From Chrysochromulina tobinii (lineage: Eukaryota > Haptophyta > Prymnesiales > Chrysochromulinaceae), in contig JWZX01003172.1 in NCBI GenBank assembly GCA_001275005.1, forward strand, positions 1 to 28,494: a stretch of 28,494 nt of DNA, given 5' to 3'. Of the stretch, positions 17,882 through 26,355 are shown one piece after another (position 1 is the first letter of the stretch; every line of letters starts with the position of its first letter). The notes under the pieces are model-generated. The model made no database searches, had not been told where the DNA came from, and saw only the letters and a list, made by a program, of their open reading frames with translations. Both the position numbers and the translations under genes were made by a program.

Positions 17882-19818
17882 CGAGCTGCAACTCGCCCGT
17901 CGCCATTTGCATCGACCTGGCTGATGAGGCTCTGGATCTCCGCCTCGGACACTTGCGAGCTACCACCCTTCATGAGCGCCGACTTGAGCTCGCTCGCCGA
18001 GATCGTACCGCTGCCGTCTTGGTCCAGCACGCTGAAGGCCTCCGTGTGCGACATGCTAGGCCGTAGGCCTGATTCCTTCGAGAAGCCGAAGCTTGCTAAG
18101 AAGCCCGTTATGAATTTTCCCTGGCGGGCACCCATCGTACGCATCAGCTCCCCGGCCCAGCCCGTCGGCCCCGCCCGCCCCGCGCCGTCGCCTCTCCTGT
18201 CGGCACGCATGCCCACATCCGCATCGCCTGCCATCGGTGCTTCGGCGCTGCCGCTCACCATCCCCGAACTGGAGCGGCGCATTTCCCGCAGGTTGGCCCA
18301 CTTGGAAGCGCTCTTCTCACGCTTGAGCTGCTGGGCTCCATCCATCTCCGCCGCGCGTGAGCTTACCGCTGCTGCCGATGCCGCTGCCTGCTCAGCCGCC
18401 GCCTGGTCAGCCGCCGCCTGGTGAGCCGCCGCCTGGTGAGCCGCCGCCTGGTGAGCCGCCGCCTTCTTCGCCGCCGCCTTCTCAGCCGCTGCCTGTTCAG
18501 CCGCCGCCTTCTCAGCCGCCGCCTTCTCAGCCGCAGCTGCCTTCCGCCGCGCCTTCTCCTCCGCCTCATCGGCGCTGCGAGCTTCCGCCTCTGCAAGCTG
18601 CTGCGCCGCCTCGGCCTCGAGTGCCTTGAGCACCTTGATCGCTGCGGCCTGCTCCGCTCCCTTGGCCAGGTCCAACGCAGTGCACCCGCTCTCGTCCCTC
18701 TCTGCCAGCCACGGCGCACCAACGATGCTGCCAGCAGCGCGGCGGGCGGCAACAACCTCTTCAATCGAGTCGCCCTCGACGGTGCGCATCGCCCGCATGA
18801 TCGCCCGCTTCTTGCACGTCGCCGCGAGGAGGGTGACTGCTTCCGCGTGCCCGTGCTCTGCCGCATGCATGAGGGCCGTGCGCCCCTTGCCATCGGCGAG
18901 CTCGACAGAGGCGCCTGCCTCCAAAAGAAGTTTGAGCACCTCGACACGTCCGTTGAGCGCACCCAGCATAAGCGCGGTGCGGCGACGCTGGTCGGTCGCA
19001 TCGACCAGTGCTCCTGCATGGAGTAGCGTGCGCACCACGCCCTCGCGCCCATACATGGCAGCTTTGATCAGCGCAGTCACGCCCTCATGATTCGAGTGCT
19101 CGAGCAGCTCCTTCGTGCTGACAGAGGCCGCTGCCAGCGGTTCCCCCTCGCCACTCGGCCGCTCCTGCCCACTCCGCTGGCGAGTGCGCTCCTTCGTCGT
19201 GCTTGCTAGGATGCGTTGCACCTCCTGCAAGTCTCCCGAGGCCGACGCCGTTCGCAGCGCCTCCCCAAGCTCCGCGAGCTTCAGCTGTGCCCGCTCCTCG
19301 ACGAGAAGTCTCTCCTTTAGAGCAAGCTCTTCCGTGCTACGCTCCTTGGCACGCTGCTGTCGGATCGCAGCGTTGCTCATGAACACGTACCCTTGGTTGC
19401 GAGGTGCCTTGTTCGCCTCAAGATTCGCCGCGGCCAACTTTGCCTGCATGGCATCCTTTAGGCTGTCATTGGCTCGAAGCGCCTTTTCCAGCTCCATGAA
19501 GTCTAGGGAGCCTCCCCCGTCGGAATCCCATGCGTCGAAGAGAGCGTCAAACTCAGCATTCTCTCCTTCAACTCCAAGGGCTTTGAGACCGTTGCGAAAT
19601 TCGGCGCGGCTCACTTCGCCATTCCGATCTGTATCCCACTCTCTGACGAGGTCACTGAGCCGGGCGCCGTGATGTTTCAATGCAGCCCTAATCATCGCCT
19701 GGACTGAATCGCCGGGAACACGCTTGATCTCAGGGACAGCGAAACGTGAACCAGACTTGGTGCGAGGACTGGAGACGCGCTTGGTTCCCGGCGGCGCTTT
19801 GCGAGGTGGCGCTGGCAT
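17878..19818 (-). CDS. EF-hand/ankyrin/EF-hand protein
   Basis: 646 residues from ATG 19818 to the first stop. Two N-terminal EF-hand loops lie at 62-73 (DTDRNGEVSRAE) and 98-109 (DSDGGGSLDFME). Ankyrin repeats follow at ~240-345 (GVTALIKAAMYGREGVVRTLL, RTALMLGALNGRVEVLKLLL, RTALMHAAEHGHAEAVTLL), with a further one near 390. Next come a long Ala/Glu/Lys/Gln-rich helix (~400-490), a Gly/Arg-rich linker, and a C-terminal EF pair (DQDGSGTISASE; the second starts DANGDG at 636). The last loop is broken: after GDG the frame gives RVAAR-stop, while skipping one base in the GGG at 17896-17898 gives GELQLDEFEVLWKRWQ, a normal EF-hand exit. A one-base error or recent mutation is likely. The protein is likely a calcium-responsive scaffold; partners are unknown. 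Confidence 0.8.
   Translation of the reverse strand: MPAPPRKAPPGTKRVSSPRTKSGSRFAVPEIKRVPGDSVQAMIRAALKHHGARLSDLVREWDTDRNGEVSRAEFRNGLKALGVEGENAEFDALFDAWDSDGGGSLDFMELEKALRANDSLKDAMQAKLAAANLEANKAPRNQGYVFMSNAAIRQQRAKERSTEELALKERLLVEERAQLKLAELGEALRTASASGDLQEVQRILASTTKERTRQRSGQERPSGEGEPLAAASVSTKELLEHSNHEGVTALIKAAMYGREGVVRTLLHAGALVDATDQRRRTALMLGALNGRVEVLKLLLEAGASVELADGKGRTALMHAAEHGHAEAVTLLAATCKKRAIMRAMRTVEGDSIEEVVAARRAAGSIVGAPWLAERDESGCTALDLAKGAEQAAAIKVLKALEAEAAQQLAEAEARSADEAEEKARRKAAAAEKAAAEKAAAEQAAAEKAAAKKAAAHQAAAHQAAAHQAAADQAAAEQAAASAAAVSSRAAEMDGAQQLKREKSASKWANLREMRRSSSGMVSGSAEAPMAGDADVGMRADRRGDGAGRAGPTGWAGELMRTMGARQGKFITGFLASFGFSKESGLRPSMSHTEAFSVLDQDGSGTISASELKSALMKGGSSQVSEAEIQSLISQVDANGDGRVAAR
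18357..18545. repeat. GCC-rich coding repeat (Ala/Gln/Lys helix)
   Basis: Irregular 12-15-bp units such as GAGCCGCCGCCTG encode AAAEKAAAEQ/AAAHQ repeats on the minus strand, forming the long helix of the EF/ankyrin protein. Confidence 0.75.
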
Positions 19819-20362
19819 CTAAAATGGCCACGCTTTCTATGGAGGAAACCTGACGGCTCCGGCCAGCCGCGAAGATAGTAGGGGAGCGGAGCCAGGAGTG
19901 GAGTTTTGGTTTCCTTCGTCGCTCGGACGCTATGCGGAGTGATGACAGTTCAAATCGGTCCAAGTTTGCGAGATATCCGTCCCGTCCTACACTGTCGGCG
20001 TGAGGCCCCCTCGTTCGGGGACGAGGGGGCAATCAAACGAGGGGATCCTGCAGGCCGAGAGCATGGCCGAGAGTCCTCTGGCTTTGTTACCTAGCTGAGG
20101 GCTTGTCTCTCGCGCCTGGTTATGTGTTGTACGCCCTTGCCGGAAAAGAGCAAGAGACTTGAGTTCGTTCCGAGCACAAAATCAAACGGGAAACGACGAA
20201 AATACACCCCTGAAGCCGGAAACAGTCAGCATCCATCTGCCTGCCAGGGGGCGCCGTTGCATCGAGAGTTCGAGACGCACCGACTGGGGCCGGGTGGGAG
20301 CACTCTCTTCCCGATCTAGTCTCTTCGCCGCATCCCCAACGAGTACTCGTTCCCGTCATTTC
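19819..20362. other. Intergenic region, EF/ankyrin gene to aldo-keto reductase
   Basis: 544 bp upstream of the EF/ankyrin ATG and downstream of the AKR stop. Open frames here are short and codon use is poor. The only structure seen is the GC-rich hairpin at 20005-20030. It should hold the promoter of the EF/ankyrin gene and the AKR polyadenylation region, but no TATA box or clear signal is visible. Confidence 0.5.
20005..20030. repeat. Perfect 10-bp inverted repeat, 6-nt loop
   Basis: GCCCCCTCGT at 20005-20014 pairs perfectly with ACGAGGGGGC at 20021-20030 across the loop TCGGGG. It lies between the divergently spaced ends of the EF/ankyrin 5' region and the AKR 3' end. It could be an RNA hairpin or a remnant of a foldback element; no function is shown. 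Confidence 0.7.
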
Positions 20363-21247
20363 TTATTTGGTGCACTTGAACGAGTAGTGGCCGCTGGGCG
20401 AGGTGGCGGCGTCGAGGGTGGCGAAGTCCTGCGCGCTCAATTTCCAATCGTCGGAGACGGCGTTCTTATTGTCGGTGAGGTACTGCGGGTTGGTCGACTT
20501 GGTGGACAACGGGATGCCGTGCTGGTACACCCAGTGTAGGCTCACCTGCGCGCCCGTCTTGTTGTAAGCCTTGCCGATGCCAGTGACGAGATCTCCCGAG
20601 ATCGGCTCGGAAGAGCCATCGCCGAGCGGCGAGTAGGCCTGGACTTGCACGCCCTTGCCCTTGCAGTAGGAGATGATGCCGCCGGGGTCCGGGCCCATGC
20701 CCACGTGGATCTCCACCTGGTTGACGGCTGGGGTGATGTTGGCCGTCTTGAGGATGCACTCGAAAGACGACGGGCAGTAGTTGCTGACGCCAATCGAGCG
20801 CGCCTTACCGGCCTTGTAAAAGTCCTCGCACGCGCGCCACTGCTCCTGCATCGCCGCACAGTACTGGTCGTTGCCGGTCGGTGGGAAGTGGATGAGCATG
20901 AGATCGACATAGTCCAGGTCCAACTGAGTGAGGCTGAGCTCCATGTCTTTCATGGTCGCATCGTACGCGGTTTTTGACTGCTGCTGCGAGTCGATCTTGG
21001 TTGTCAGGAAGTACGACGAGCGGGGGACGCCCTTGAGACCGGCGCCGACGCTCACTTGGTTGTTGTAGTCATTGGCTGCGTCAATGTGATTGTAGCCGAG
21101 CGATAGCGCCAGCTTGACGACCTGCTCGGCGGTCGGCCCGTCGTACTGCCACGTGCCAGCGCTGATCATGGGCATGATGACGCCGTTGTTCAGGGTCACA
21201 TTCGGGATGGCGGAGAGGGTAGAGAGGACGTGGTAGAAGCTGAGCAT
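20363..21247 (-). CDS. Aldo-keto reductase
   Basis: 294 residues from ATG 21247; longer open sequence upstream has only a TTG start. It is an NADPH-dependent carbonyl-reductase-type (alpha/beta)8 barrel. The catalytic tetrad is present: D56 and Y61 in NHIDAANDYNNQ, K84 in LTTKID, H120 in LMLIHFPP. Other family marks are SIGVSNY, NQVEIH, QAYSPLG and the C-terminal PLSTKSTNPQYLTDN in place of the usual IPKS cofactor loop. The first 13 residues (MLSFYHVLSTLSA) are hydrophobic and could be a short signal sequence, which is unusual for the family; N-terminal processing is uncertain. The length matches single-domain AKRs. The substrate cannot be told from sequence. It is divergent from the plus-strand helical protein gene. 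Confidence 0.9.
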   Translation of the reverse strand: MLSFYHVLSTLSAIPNVTLNNGVIMPMISAGTWQYDGPTAEQVVKLALSLGYNHIDAANDYNNQVSVGAGLKGVPRSSYFLTTKIDSQQQSKTAYDATMKDMELSLTQLDLDYVDLMLIHFPPTGNDQYCAAMQEQWRACEDFYKAGKARSIGVSNYCPSSFECILKTANITPAVNQVEIHVGMGPDPGGIISYCKGKGVQVQAYSPLGDGSSEPISGDLVTGIGKAYNKTGAQVSLHWVYQHGIPLSTKSTNPQYLTDNKNAVSDDWKLSAQDFATLDAATSPSGHYSFKCTK

Positions 21248-21449
21248 GTTGAAGAGCCTGGCGGCTGTACCCTGGGGCCGACGGATCGCGCGTAGCGAAG
21301 TTGGTTGTCCGAAAACACGGAGGCCCCGAGAAACCGAGCGTCGTTGCCAATTTTGTTTGGAATGCCGAGAGACACAAGACGTGTTCCTGCAAGTTCGGTG
21401 GTGCTCGGATTGCAACCATGTGCTCGGATTATCTCCCTCTCCCTTCCCG

Positions 21450-22157
21450 ATGGATCACCTCGATGCGGTCGCGGATGAGTTGCGTGCCGACGAGCCGCGA
21501 ATTACCGATGCGATGAAGAACTACATAAGCTACTTGGGTGCACTCGTCGGACAAGCTGAGGACGGCAGCACAATTCCTCCTCCCGACCTGGCCCAGCTCA
21601 CGACCTGCGCCAAGGTGGCCCTCAAGCAGTGCAACGCGCACAGGCTTCAATCATCAGCCGAGTGGGCCAATGCCAACCCGCAAGGTGAGCACGAACTTGG
21701 GAGCGATAGGATAGAGGCTCTCACTCGTTACAAGGCTTGCGTTTTGCTCGCGGGCCAGATAACATCGGCTGGCGGCAAGGTGACCAAATTGCTCGGGCGT
21801 AAGTATCTGCGCGCCACCAAGGCATGGGGCGAAGTGGCTCCTGGTGTGGCGTCTGAGCTCCTTGCTCTTGGGATCCCGAGCGTCGTCGTGGAGCGCTTCG
21901 TGGAAGGCTTCTCGCGTACTCTGGAGGAGAAGAAGGGCGAGGGTGAGGACGTTGCGTCTTTGGTTTGGTCGTCTGACTTTCAGGCCCAACTGCGAGCAAG
22001 GCAGCAGGCAAGGCAGGCCGAGATCTCGGAGAGGCGCGAGCGCATGCAAGGGAATCAAGATCAATCCGCGATGCTACGTGAGGCTCTCAGAGGCGGCATG
22101 GAAGAGGAGGCGGAAGACGAGGCGGAGCGCTTTGTCGAAGTTGGCGACTCAAGTTGA
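21450..22157 (+). CDS. Helical hypothetical protein
   Basis: 235 residues from ATG 21450 (MDHLDAVADELRADEP). The frame is open back to an ATG at 21246, but that extension (Arg/Cys-rich) overlaps the AKR start codon on the other strand and looks like intergenic sequence. The protein is mostly helical, with an Ala/Leu-rich centre (KVTKLLGRKYLRATKAWGEV, VASELLALGIPSVVVERFVEGF) and a charged Gln/Arg/Glu coiled-coil C-terminus ending in an acidic tail (EEEAEDEAERFVEVGDSS). No signal peptide or membrane span. I do not recognise a family. It is upstream of and co-directional with the FKBP-parvulin pair, 138 bp before the first one's ATG. Confidence 0.6.
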   Translation: MDHLDAVADELRADEPRITDAMKNYISYLGALVGQAEDGSTIPPPDLAQLTTCAKVALKQCNAHRLQSSAEWANANPQGEHELGSDRIEALTRYKACVLLAGQITSAGGKVTKLLGRKYLRATKAWGEVAPGVASELLALGIPSVVVERFVEGFSRTLEEKKGEGEDVASLVWSSDFQAQLRARQQARQAEISERRERMQGNQDQSAMLREALRGGMEEEAEDEAERFVEVGDSS

Positions 22158-22295
22158 ATCAGACGCCGCTCTTTTTCGTAGCCAGACCACAGCCAGAGCC
22201 TCGCGATTTTTTTAATTTTAGTTTTTTCCATTTTCGAACGCGTTGCTTTGCGACTCGCAGCGCGCAGGGATCGGCGCGGGGTCCTTTCGCGGTCA

Positions 22296-23261
22296 ATGCG
22301 CTCGCTCGTCCTGGCGCTCCTCGCTGGCGTGTGCCTGTGTGAAGAAGCGTGGCTCCGCGAAGAGGCGTGGCTCCGCGAGAACGCCGCACGAGAGAGCGTC
22401 ATCCAGCTTGCTTCCGGTGTCCAGTACGAGGTCATCATGAGCGCTCCGCCCAGCCGCCTGAAGCCCATGAAGGATCAGCAGTGCAAATGTCACTGGACCG
22501 TGGCGCTGACGGATGGGACCGTTTTCGACTCGACGCGCGAGAAAGGCATCCCGCAGGTAGTGGTTCCGTACAATGTCCCGGTCGCAGGCTGGGCCGAAGC
22601 TCTGCAGCTCATGTCGCCGGGCGACCGCTGGAAGCTCTTCATCCCGTCCAAGCTCGCCTACGGTCCCACCGGCACCAGCGACGGGATCCCGCCGGACGCA
22701 ACGCTCATCTTTGACCTGGAGCTGATCGAGCTCGGCGAAGCACCCTACACGTTTACAGGTCTACCTGTGGCTCAGGACAGGGCGTTCATGTGGGTGGGCG
22801 GTCTGATCATCATCCTCTACTATTACTACAACGGCTCGAGCGGCCGCAAGATGGTGAGCGCCAGCCATATTCTCGTGGCTGAAGAGGCCGTGTGCGCCAT
22901 GCTGAAGAAGGAGCTGGACAACCTGGCCGGTTCGGAGCTTAGCCTGGAGACCGTGCAGCACAAGTTCGCAGAGCTCGCCCAGCAGCACAGCACGTGCCCT
23001 TCGAGCAAGAAAGGTGGCTCTCTCGGCAGCTTCGGGCCGGGCAACAATGCTCCCAAATTCGACGAGGTGTGCTGGTCGGCACCGATTGGCGTGGTGCAGG
23101 GGCCCGTTCAAACCGGCGCCGGTTTCCATCTCATCCTCGTCACTGAACGAAAAGAGTACGCTGTGACGGGTCGCACCGTCGTCGCGAAGACACCCACCCC
23201 CGCCGAGCTCGCCGAGCAGGTCAAGCAGGCCAAGCGATCCAAGGGGCAGAAGGCCAAGTGA
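22296..23261 (+). CDS. Secretory-pathway FKBP-TM-parvulin fusion, copy 1
   Basis: 321 residues from ATG 22296, chosen because a signal peptide follows at once (RSLVLALLAGVCLC); upstream open sequence has no ATG. It has two peptidyl-prolyl isomerase folds. The FKBP domain (~53-147) has TVFDS with D78, GWAEALQLM with W99, KLFIPSKLAYG with Y122 and LIFDLELIEL with F139. A membrane span (~163-179) ends in a Tyr run. The parvulin domain (~186-285) has SASHILV with H191, C234 in HSTCPSSKKGGSLGSF, FDEVCW and GFHLILV with H278. The tail is Lys-rich. The topology probably puts the FKBP domain in the ER lumen and parvulin across the membrane, unless the span is buried or cleaved. An EAWLRE segment is duplicated in tandem at residues 17-27. 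FKBP plus parvulin in one chain is uncommon. Confidence 0.88.
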   Translation: MRSLVLALLAGVCLCEEAWLREEAWLRENAARESVIQLASGVQYEVIMSAPPSRLKPMKDQQCKCHWTVALTDGTVFDSTREKGIPQVVVPYNVPVAGWAEALQLMSPGDRWKLFIPSKLAYGPTGTSDGIPPDATLIFDLELIELGEAPYTFTGLPVAQDRAFMWVGGLIIILYYYYNGSSGRKMVSASHILVAEEAVCAMLKKELDNLAGSELSLETVQHKFAELAQQHSTCPSSKKGGSLGSFGPGNNAPKFDEVCWSAPIGVVQGPVQTGAGFHLILVTERKEYAVTGRTVVAKTPTPAELAEQVKQAKRSKGQKAK

Positions 23262-23887
23262 GGCGGCCACGCTGGTTCGTCACCGCATTCGGCAGGAAGC
23301 TGCAGGAAGCTGCTGATCGAAAGCGGACGCCAGAGCCAAGGAGCATGCATGAGCATGATGCCAAGGCCCGAGGAGTTCTCATGGGGGTTCTCTTCTCATG
23401 TAAATGTACTACATGCCCAAAGGACACAGAACTGAGGAGTGAGGACTGAAGAGTTGGCATGGATACAACTGGAATATCAGAGACGAGAGAGGTGACACGT
23501 TTCACAGCACTACTTGAGTGAGCGAGGCAGGCGAGCGCGCCATGTGCCTTTTCACACCAATCACGATGGTCTCTAACACTTACACTAAGAATCCTAAGAG
23601 ACTCTTGCAAGAGACTCTCGCATTGTAACACTAAGCATTACTAAGTTGGTGACATATTTGAAATTTTGAATCTGTGGTCGTTTGTTGAGCGACTCACAAC
23701 ATGAGACGTACAAGTAACCGTTCTGGACCGACTTGACTTGACTTGACTTTACATGACCGCAGAATGGCCCGAAAGTCTTCGCGGCGCTCGCCTTTTGCGC
23801 TTCCTCCCGGCCCCGCGGGAGACACCACCGACAGACCGCGGCCGTCTCCGATTTTGCCTCCATCTGCACCTAACCAAGCGTCCGTCG
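23262..23887. other. Intergenic region between the FKBP-parvulin copies
   Basis: 626 bp, AT-richer than the flanks in its second half (23560-23750). It contains a short CTTGA tandem run at about 23731-23749. No convincing gene is present. It should hold the terminator of copy 1 and the promoter of copy 2; the 5' non-coding sequences of the two copies do not look alike. Confidence 0.5.
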
Positions 23888-24796
23888 ATGTATCCCATGC
23901 GCGCGCTTGTACTGGCCCTGCTCGCTGGAGCGGGCCTGTGTGACGATGCGTGGCTTCGCGAGAACGCCAAAAAGAAGAGCGTCGTTCAGCTTCCCTCCGG
24001 TCTCCAGTACACGATCATCGAGAGCGCTCCGTGGGACGAGACGCGCAAGCCCACAAATCACCAGAAGTGCAAATGTCGGTACACTGGCACGCTGATTGAT
24101 GGGACCGTTTTCGATTCTTCGCAAGATGGAGAGGATATGAGCTCGGCGATCTTTGCCCCGGCCGATGTCATTGCAGGCTGGACTGAAGCTCTGAAGCTCA
24201 TGTCGCCGGGCGACCGCTGGAAGCTCTACATCCCATCCAAGCTCGCCTACGGTTCCCGCGGCAACGTTCACATTGGCATTCCGGGGGACGCCACGATCAT
24301 CTTCGATTTGGAGATGCTCGAGATCCTCGAGGAATCGATGCTCGACAAGCTTCTCGACCAGTATCAGTTGTTCATCATCGCGGGCAGCACGATGGTCGCA
24401 CTCTACTTTTACTTCACCGGCGGCGTGGTGAGCGGCAAGACGGCGCACGCGTGCCACATCCTCATGTCTGACAAGAACCTGTGCGCCAAGCTCAAGAAGG
24501 ACCTCGACACGCTGGCCGCCGCGGGGCTCAACCAACAGGGCCTCTTTATCAAATTTGGCGAGTTGGCCAAGGAGCACAGCACCTGTCCCTCGAGCAAGAG
24601 CGGTGGCTCACTTGGCGTCATCGCGCCCGGGGAGATGGTGCCCGCCTTCGACGAGGTGTGCTGGTCGGCACCGATTGGCGTGGTGCAGGGGCCCGTCCAG
24701 ACCGAGTTCGGCTTCCATCTCATCCTCGTCGCGGCGCGGATATCGGCCGAGGAGAATGAAGCGGAGCAAAAAAGGGAGTCGTCTAAGTCCAAGTAG
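23888..24796 (+). CDS. Secretory-pathway FKBP-TM-parvulin fusion, copy 2
   Basis: 302 residues from ATG 23888 (a second ATG at 23897 aligns exactly with copy 1); the ATG at 23753 would add 45 residues in front of the signal peptide and is unlikely. The order is the same as in copy 1: signal peptide (ALVLALLAGAGLC), DDAWLREN, FKBP domain (~55-147; DGTVFDSS, GWTEALKLM, KLYIPSKLAYG, IIFDLEMLEI), membrane span (~158-177, LFIIAGSTMVALYFYF) and parvulin domain (~185-283; ACHILM, HSTCPSSKSGGSLG, FDEVCWSAPIG, GFHLIL). It arose by tandem duplication with copy 1. Near-identical nucleotide blocks in both domains against diverged surroundings suggest strong constraint or gene conversion. The linker and span differ most. 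Confidence 0.87.
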   Translation: MYPMRALVLALLAGAGLCDDAWLRENAKKKSVVQLPSGLQYTIIESAPWDETRKPTNHQKCKCRYTGTLIDGTVFDSSQDGEDMSSAIFAPADVIAGWTEALKLMSPGDRWKLYIPSKLAYGSRGNVHIGIPGDATIIFDLEMLEILEESMLDKLLDQYQLFIIAGSTMVALYFYFTGGVVSGKTAHACHILMSDKNLCAKLKKDLDTLAAAGLNQQGLFIKFGELAKEHSTCPSSKSGGSLGVIAPGEMVPAFDEVCWSAPIGVVQGPVQTEFGFHLILVAARISAEENEAEQKRESSKSK

Positions 24797-24996
24797 CAAA
24801 GGCGAGGTTACTTGTTGTGGGCCGACAATCGAGTGCCGAAAAAAACGAGACTCCGTGAGATCTCGATCTGAGTCTGTTTTTCACTTTTTTTCCGGATTTG
24901 CTTGTGGTCTCATCATCATCCACCCGCGTGGAGCCGTCGGCAAGCAGCGCTGCGACAAGGGACGGACGGGGTACTCACGGACATTCCTGCAACAAA

Positions 24997-26355
24997 ATGT
25001 GGTCCAATGTAGTGGCTGTGGACTCAAGGCACTCACCCGATAGGTACCCGCTCCGAAGCTTTTCGGTCGGTAGCAAGCTCAGCGCCAGCTCGACGCACGA
25101 GGCGATCGCTGGGCTTCGTAAGTCGACCATGTTCAAGTTCTGCAGTGAGGAATCGCTGACGCTCATCGCGAGCAAAATGCGAAGGGTCGACTTGAGAAAG
25201 AATGAGGTGATTTATTATCAAGGCGACCCGACCACCGAGATGTTCATCATCACCCGCGGCGCAGTCTCACGCACACGGCTCGAGAACAATCGGGAGCACG
25301 AGCACAATAACCTGGGCGCGCAGGGCTCCGAGGCCACTATCGGTGGGCTACACCTGCTGCTCAGCGATCCATACTACTCTACCGTTCGCTGCACGCAGGA
25401 CACAACGTGCTACGCGCTCTCGAGTGTTCAGTTCCACGAGCTGGTCAAGGACAACCCGACACTCGCCAAGGAGATCATCTATGCCCTCGCCAAAGACGTT
25501 CTCGCGCAGCAGGTGGTGATGCGCACCGCGCTGCTCTCGCAGTCTGCGCCGAAGAGTCAGATGGATGCGCCGCTGCTCACCGCGCTGTACACGTCAGTCG
25601 GGGCGACTGTCGAGTCATTCTATCGCTCCGCGCTCAACGCCCAACTCAACGCGACGCTCACTGGCCAGCCAGTCGCCGCCTATTTCCCACAGATGCACGT
25701 GCAGCTGCCGCTGCGCGTCGCGTACATCAACGGCTTCAAGGGGCTGCGGCTCGCGGTGCAGCAGACCTTCCACCCCGATGACTGGGGGGCACCGGGGAGC
25801 TCGCAAGTGGTGGGCGCGTCGCTCGCGGCCGCATGCCTCCCAGGCGTCCTCATGTCGCCGATTTCCGGGCTGCTCGAGGCCAGTAACGCGGGCCACTCGA
25901 ACCCGGCGCCGCTCGCCACGCGCTGGCTCAATGGTGCGGCGCCGCGCATGCTGCGCGAGATCATCTTTGGGATCGGGATCAACCAGCTCTCCGAATGGTG
26001 TGAAGAACGTGTGCCGGAGGCTGTGCTCGAGGGCACGGCCGCACGCAACTTTGTCGGCTCGATGAGCGCGGGCGTGGCTTGCGGCTACCTCTCCCACATC
26101 CCGCACAACCTCTCGGCGCTCAAGCTGCTCCAACCGCACAAGAGCTACGCGCAGCACTTTGGAGGCCTCGTCGAGGACTCAGCTGCGCGCCTTCCCTTGG
26201 GCAACGGCTTCCCGCGACCGGCACGCTGGGCGCTCGCGGCCGTCGCCACCGTGCTGGTACCGAAGGGCGTCGCCATCCGCTCCACGCAGATCGCGGGCTC
26301 GTTTGCCATCATCAACGGCACCATCAACTTGATGGCGAGGATGAACAAGCAATAA
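24997..26355 (+). CDS. Degenerate cyclic-nucleotide-binding domain fused to mitochondrial-carrier-like membrane domain
   Basis: 452 residues from ATG 24997; upstream open sequence has only TTG. A cNMP-binding fold lies at ~45-165 (LRKSTMFKFCSEESLTLIASKM, GDPTTEMFIITRGAVSR). The phosphate cassette, normally FGExAL..xPRxAT, reads IGGLHLLLSDPYYSTV: the Glu and Arg that bind cyclic nucleotide are Gly and Tyr, so binding is probably lost or altered. The C-terminal half has several hydrophobic segments and resembles the SLC25 carrier fold: RWLNGAAPRMLREIIFGIGINQ like the family's Gly..Arg helix, and SMSAGVACGYLSHIPHNLSALKLLQ like the G-x-x-AG...P-x-D-x-x-K segment but without the Asp. Three clean Solcar repeats are not seen, so the carrier call is tentative. 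Confidence 0.7.
   Translation: MWSNVVAVDSRHSPDRYPLRSFSVGSKLSASSTHEAIAGLRKSTMFKFCSEESLTLIASKMRRVDLRKNEVIYYQGDPTTEMFIITRGAVSRTRLENNREHEHNNLGAQGSEATIGGLHLLLSDPYYSTVRCTQDTTCYALSSVQFHELVKDNPTLAKEIIYALAKDVLAQQVVMRTALLSQSAPKSQMDAPLLTALYTSVGATVESFYRSALNAQLNATLTGQPVAAYFPQMHVQLPLRVAYINGFKGLRLAVQQTFHPDDWGAPGSSQVVGASLAAACLPGVLMSPISGLLEASNAGHSNPAPLATRWLNGAAPRMLREIIFGIGINQLSEWCEERVPEAVLEGTAARNFVGSMSAGVACGYLSHIPHNLSALKLLQPHKSYAQHFGGLVEDSAARLPLGNGFPRPARWALAAVATVLVPKGVAIRSTQIAGSFAIINGTINLMARMNKQ

Noticed and set aside
21714-21770. AAG|GTGAGC at about 21684 as an intron donor in the helical protein gene
   Set aside because: No downstream acceptor preserves the frame and the sequence is open without splicing; no repeat array is present.
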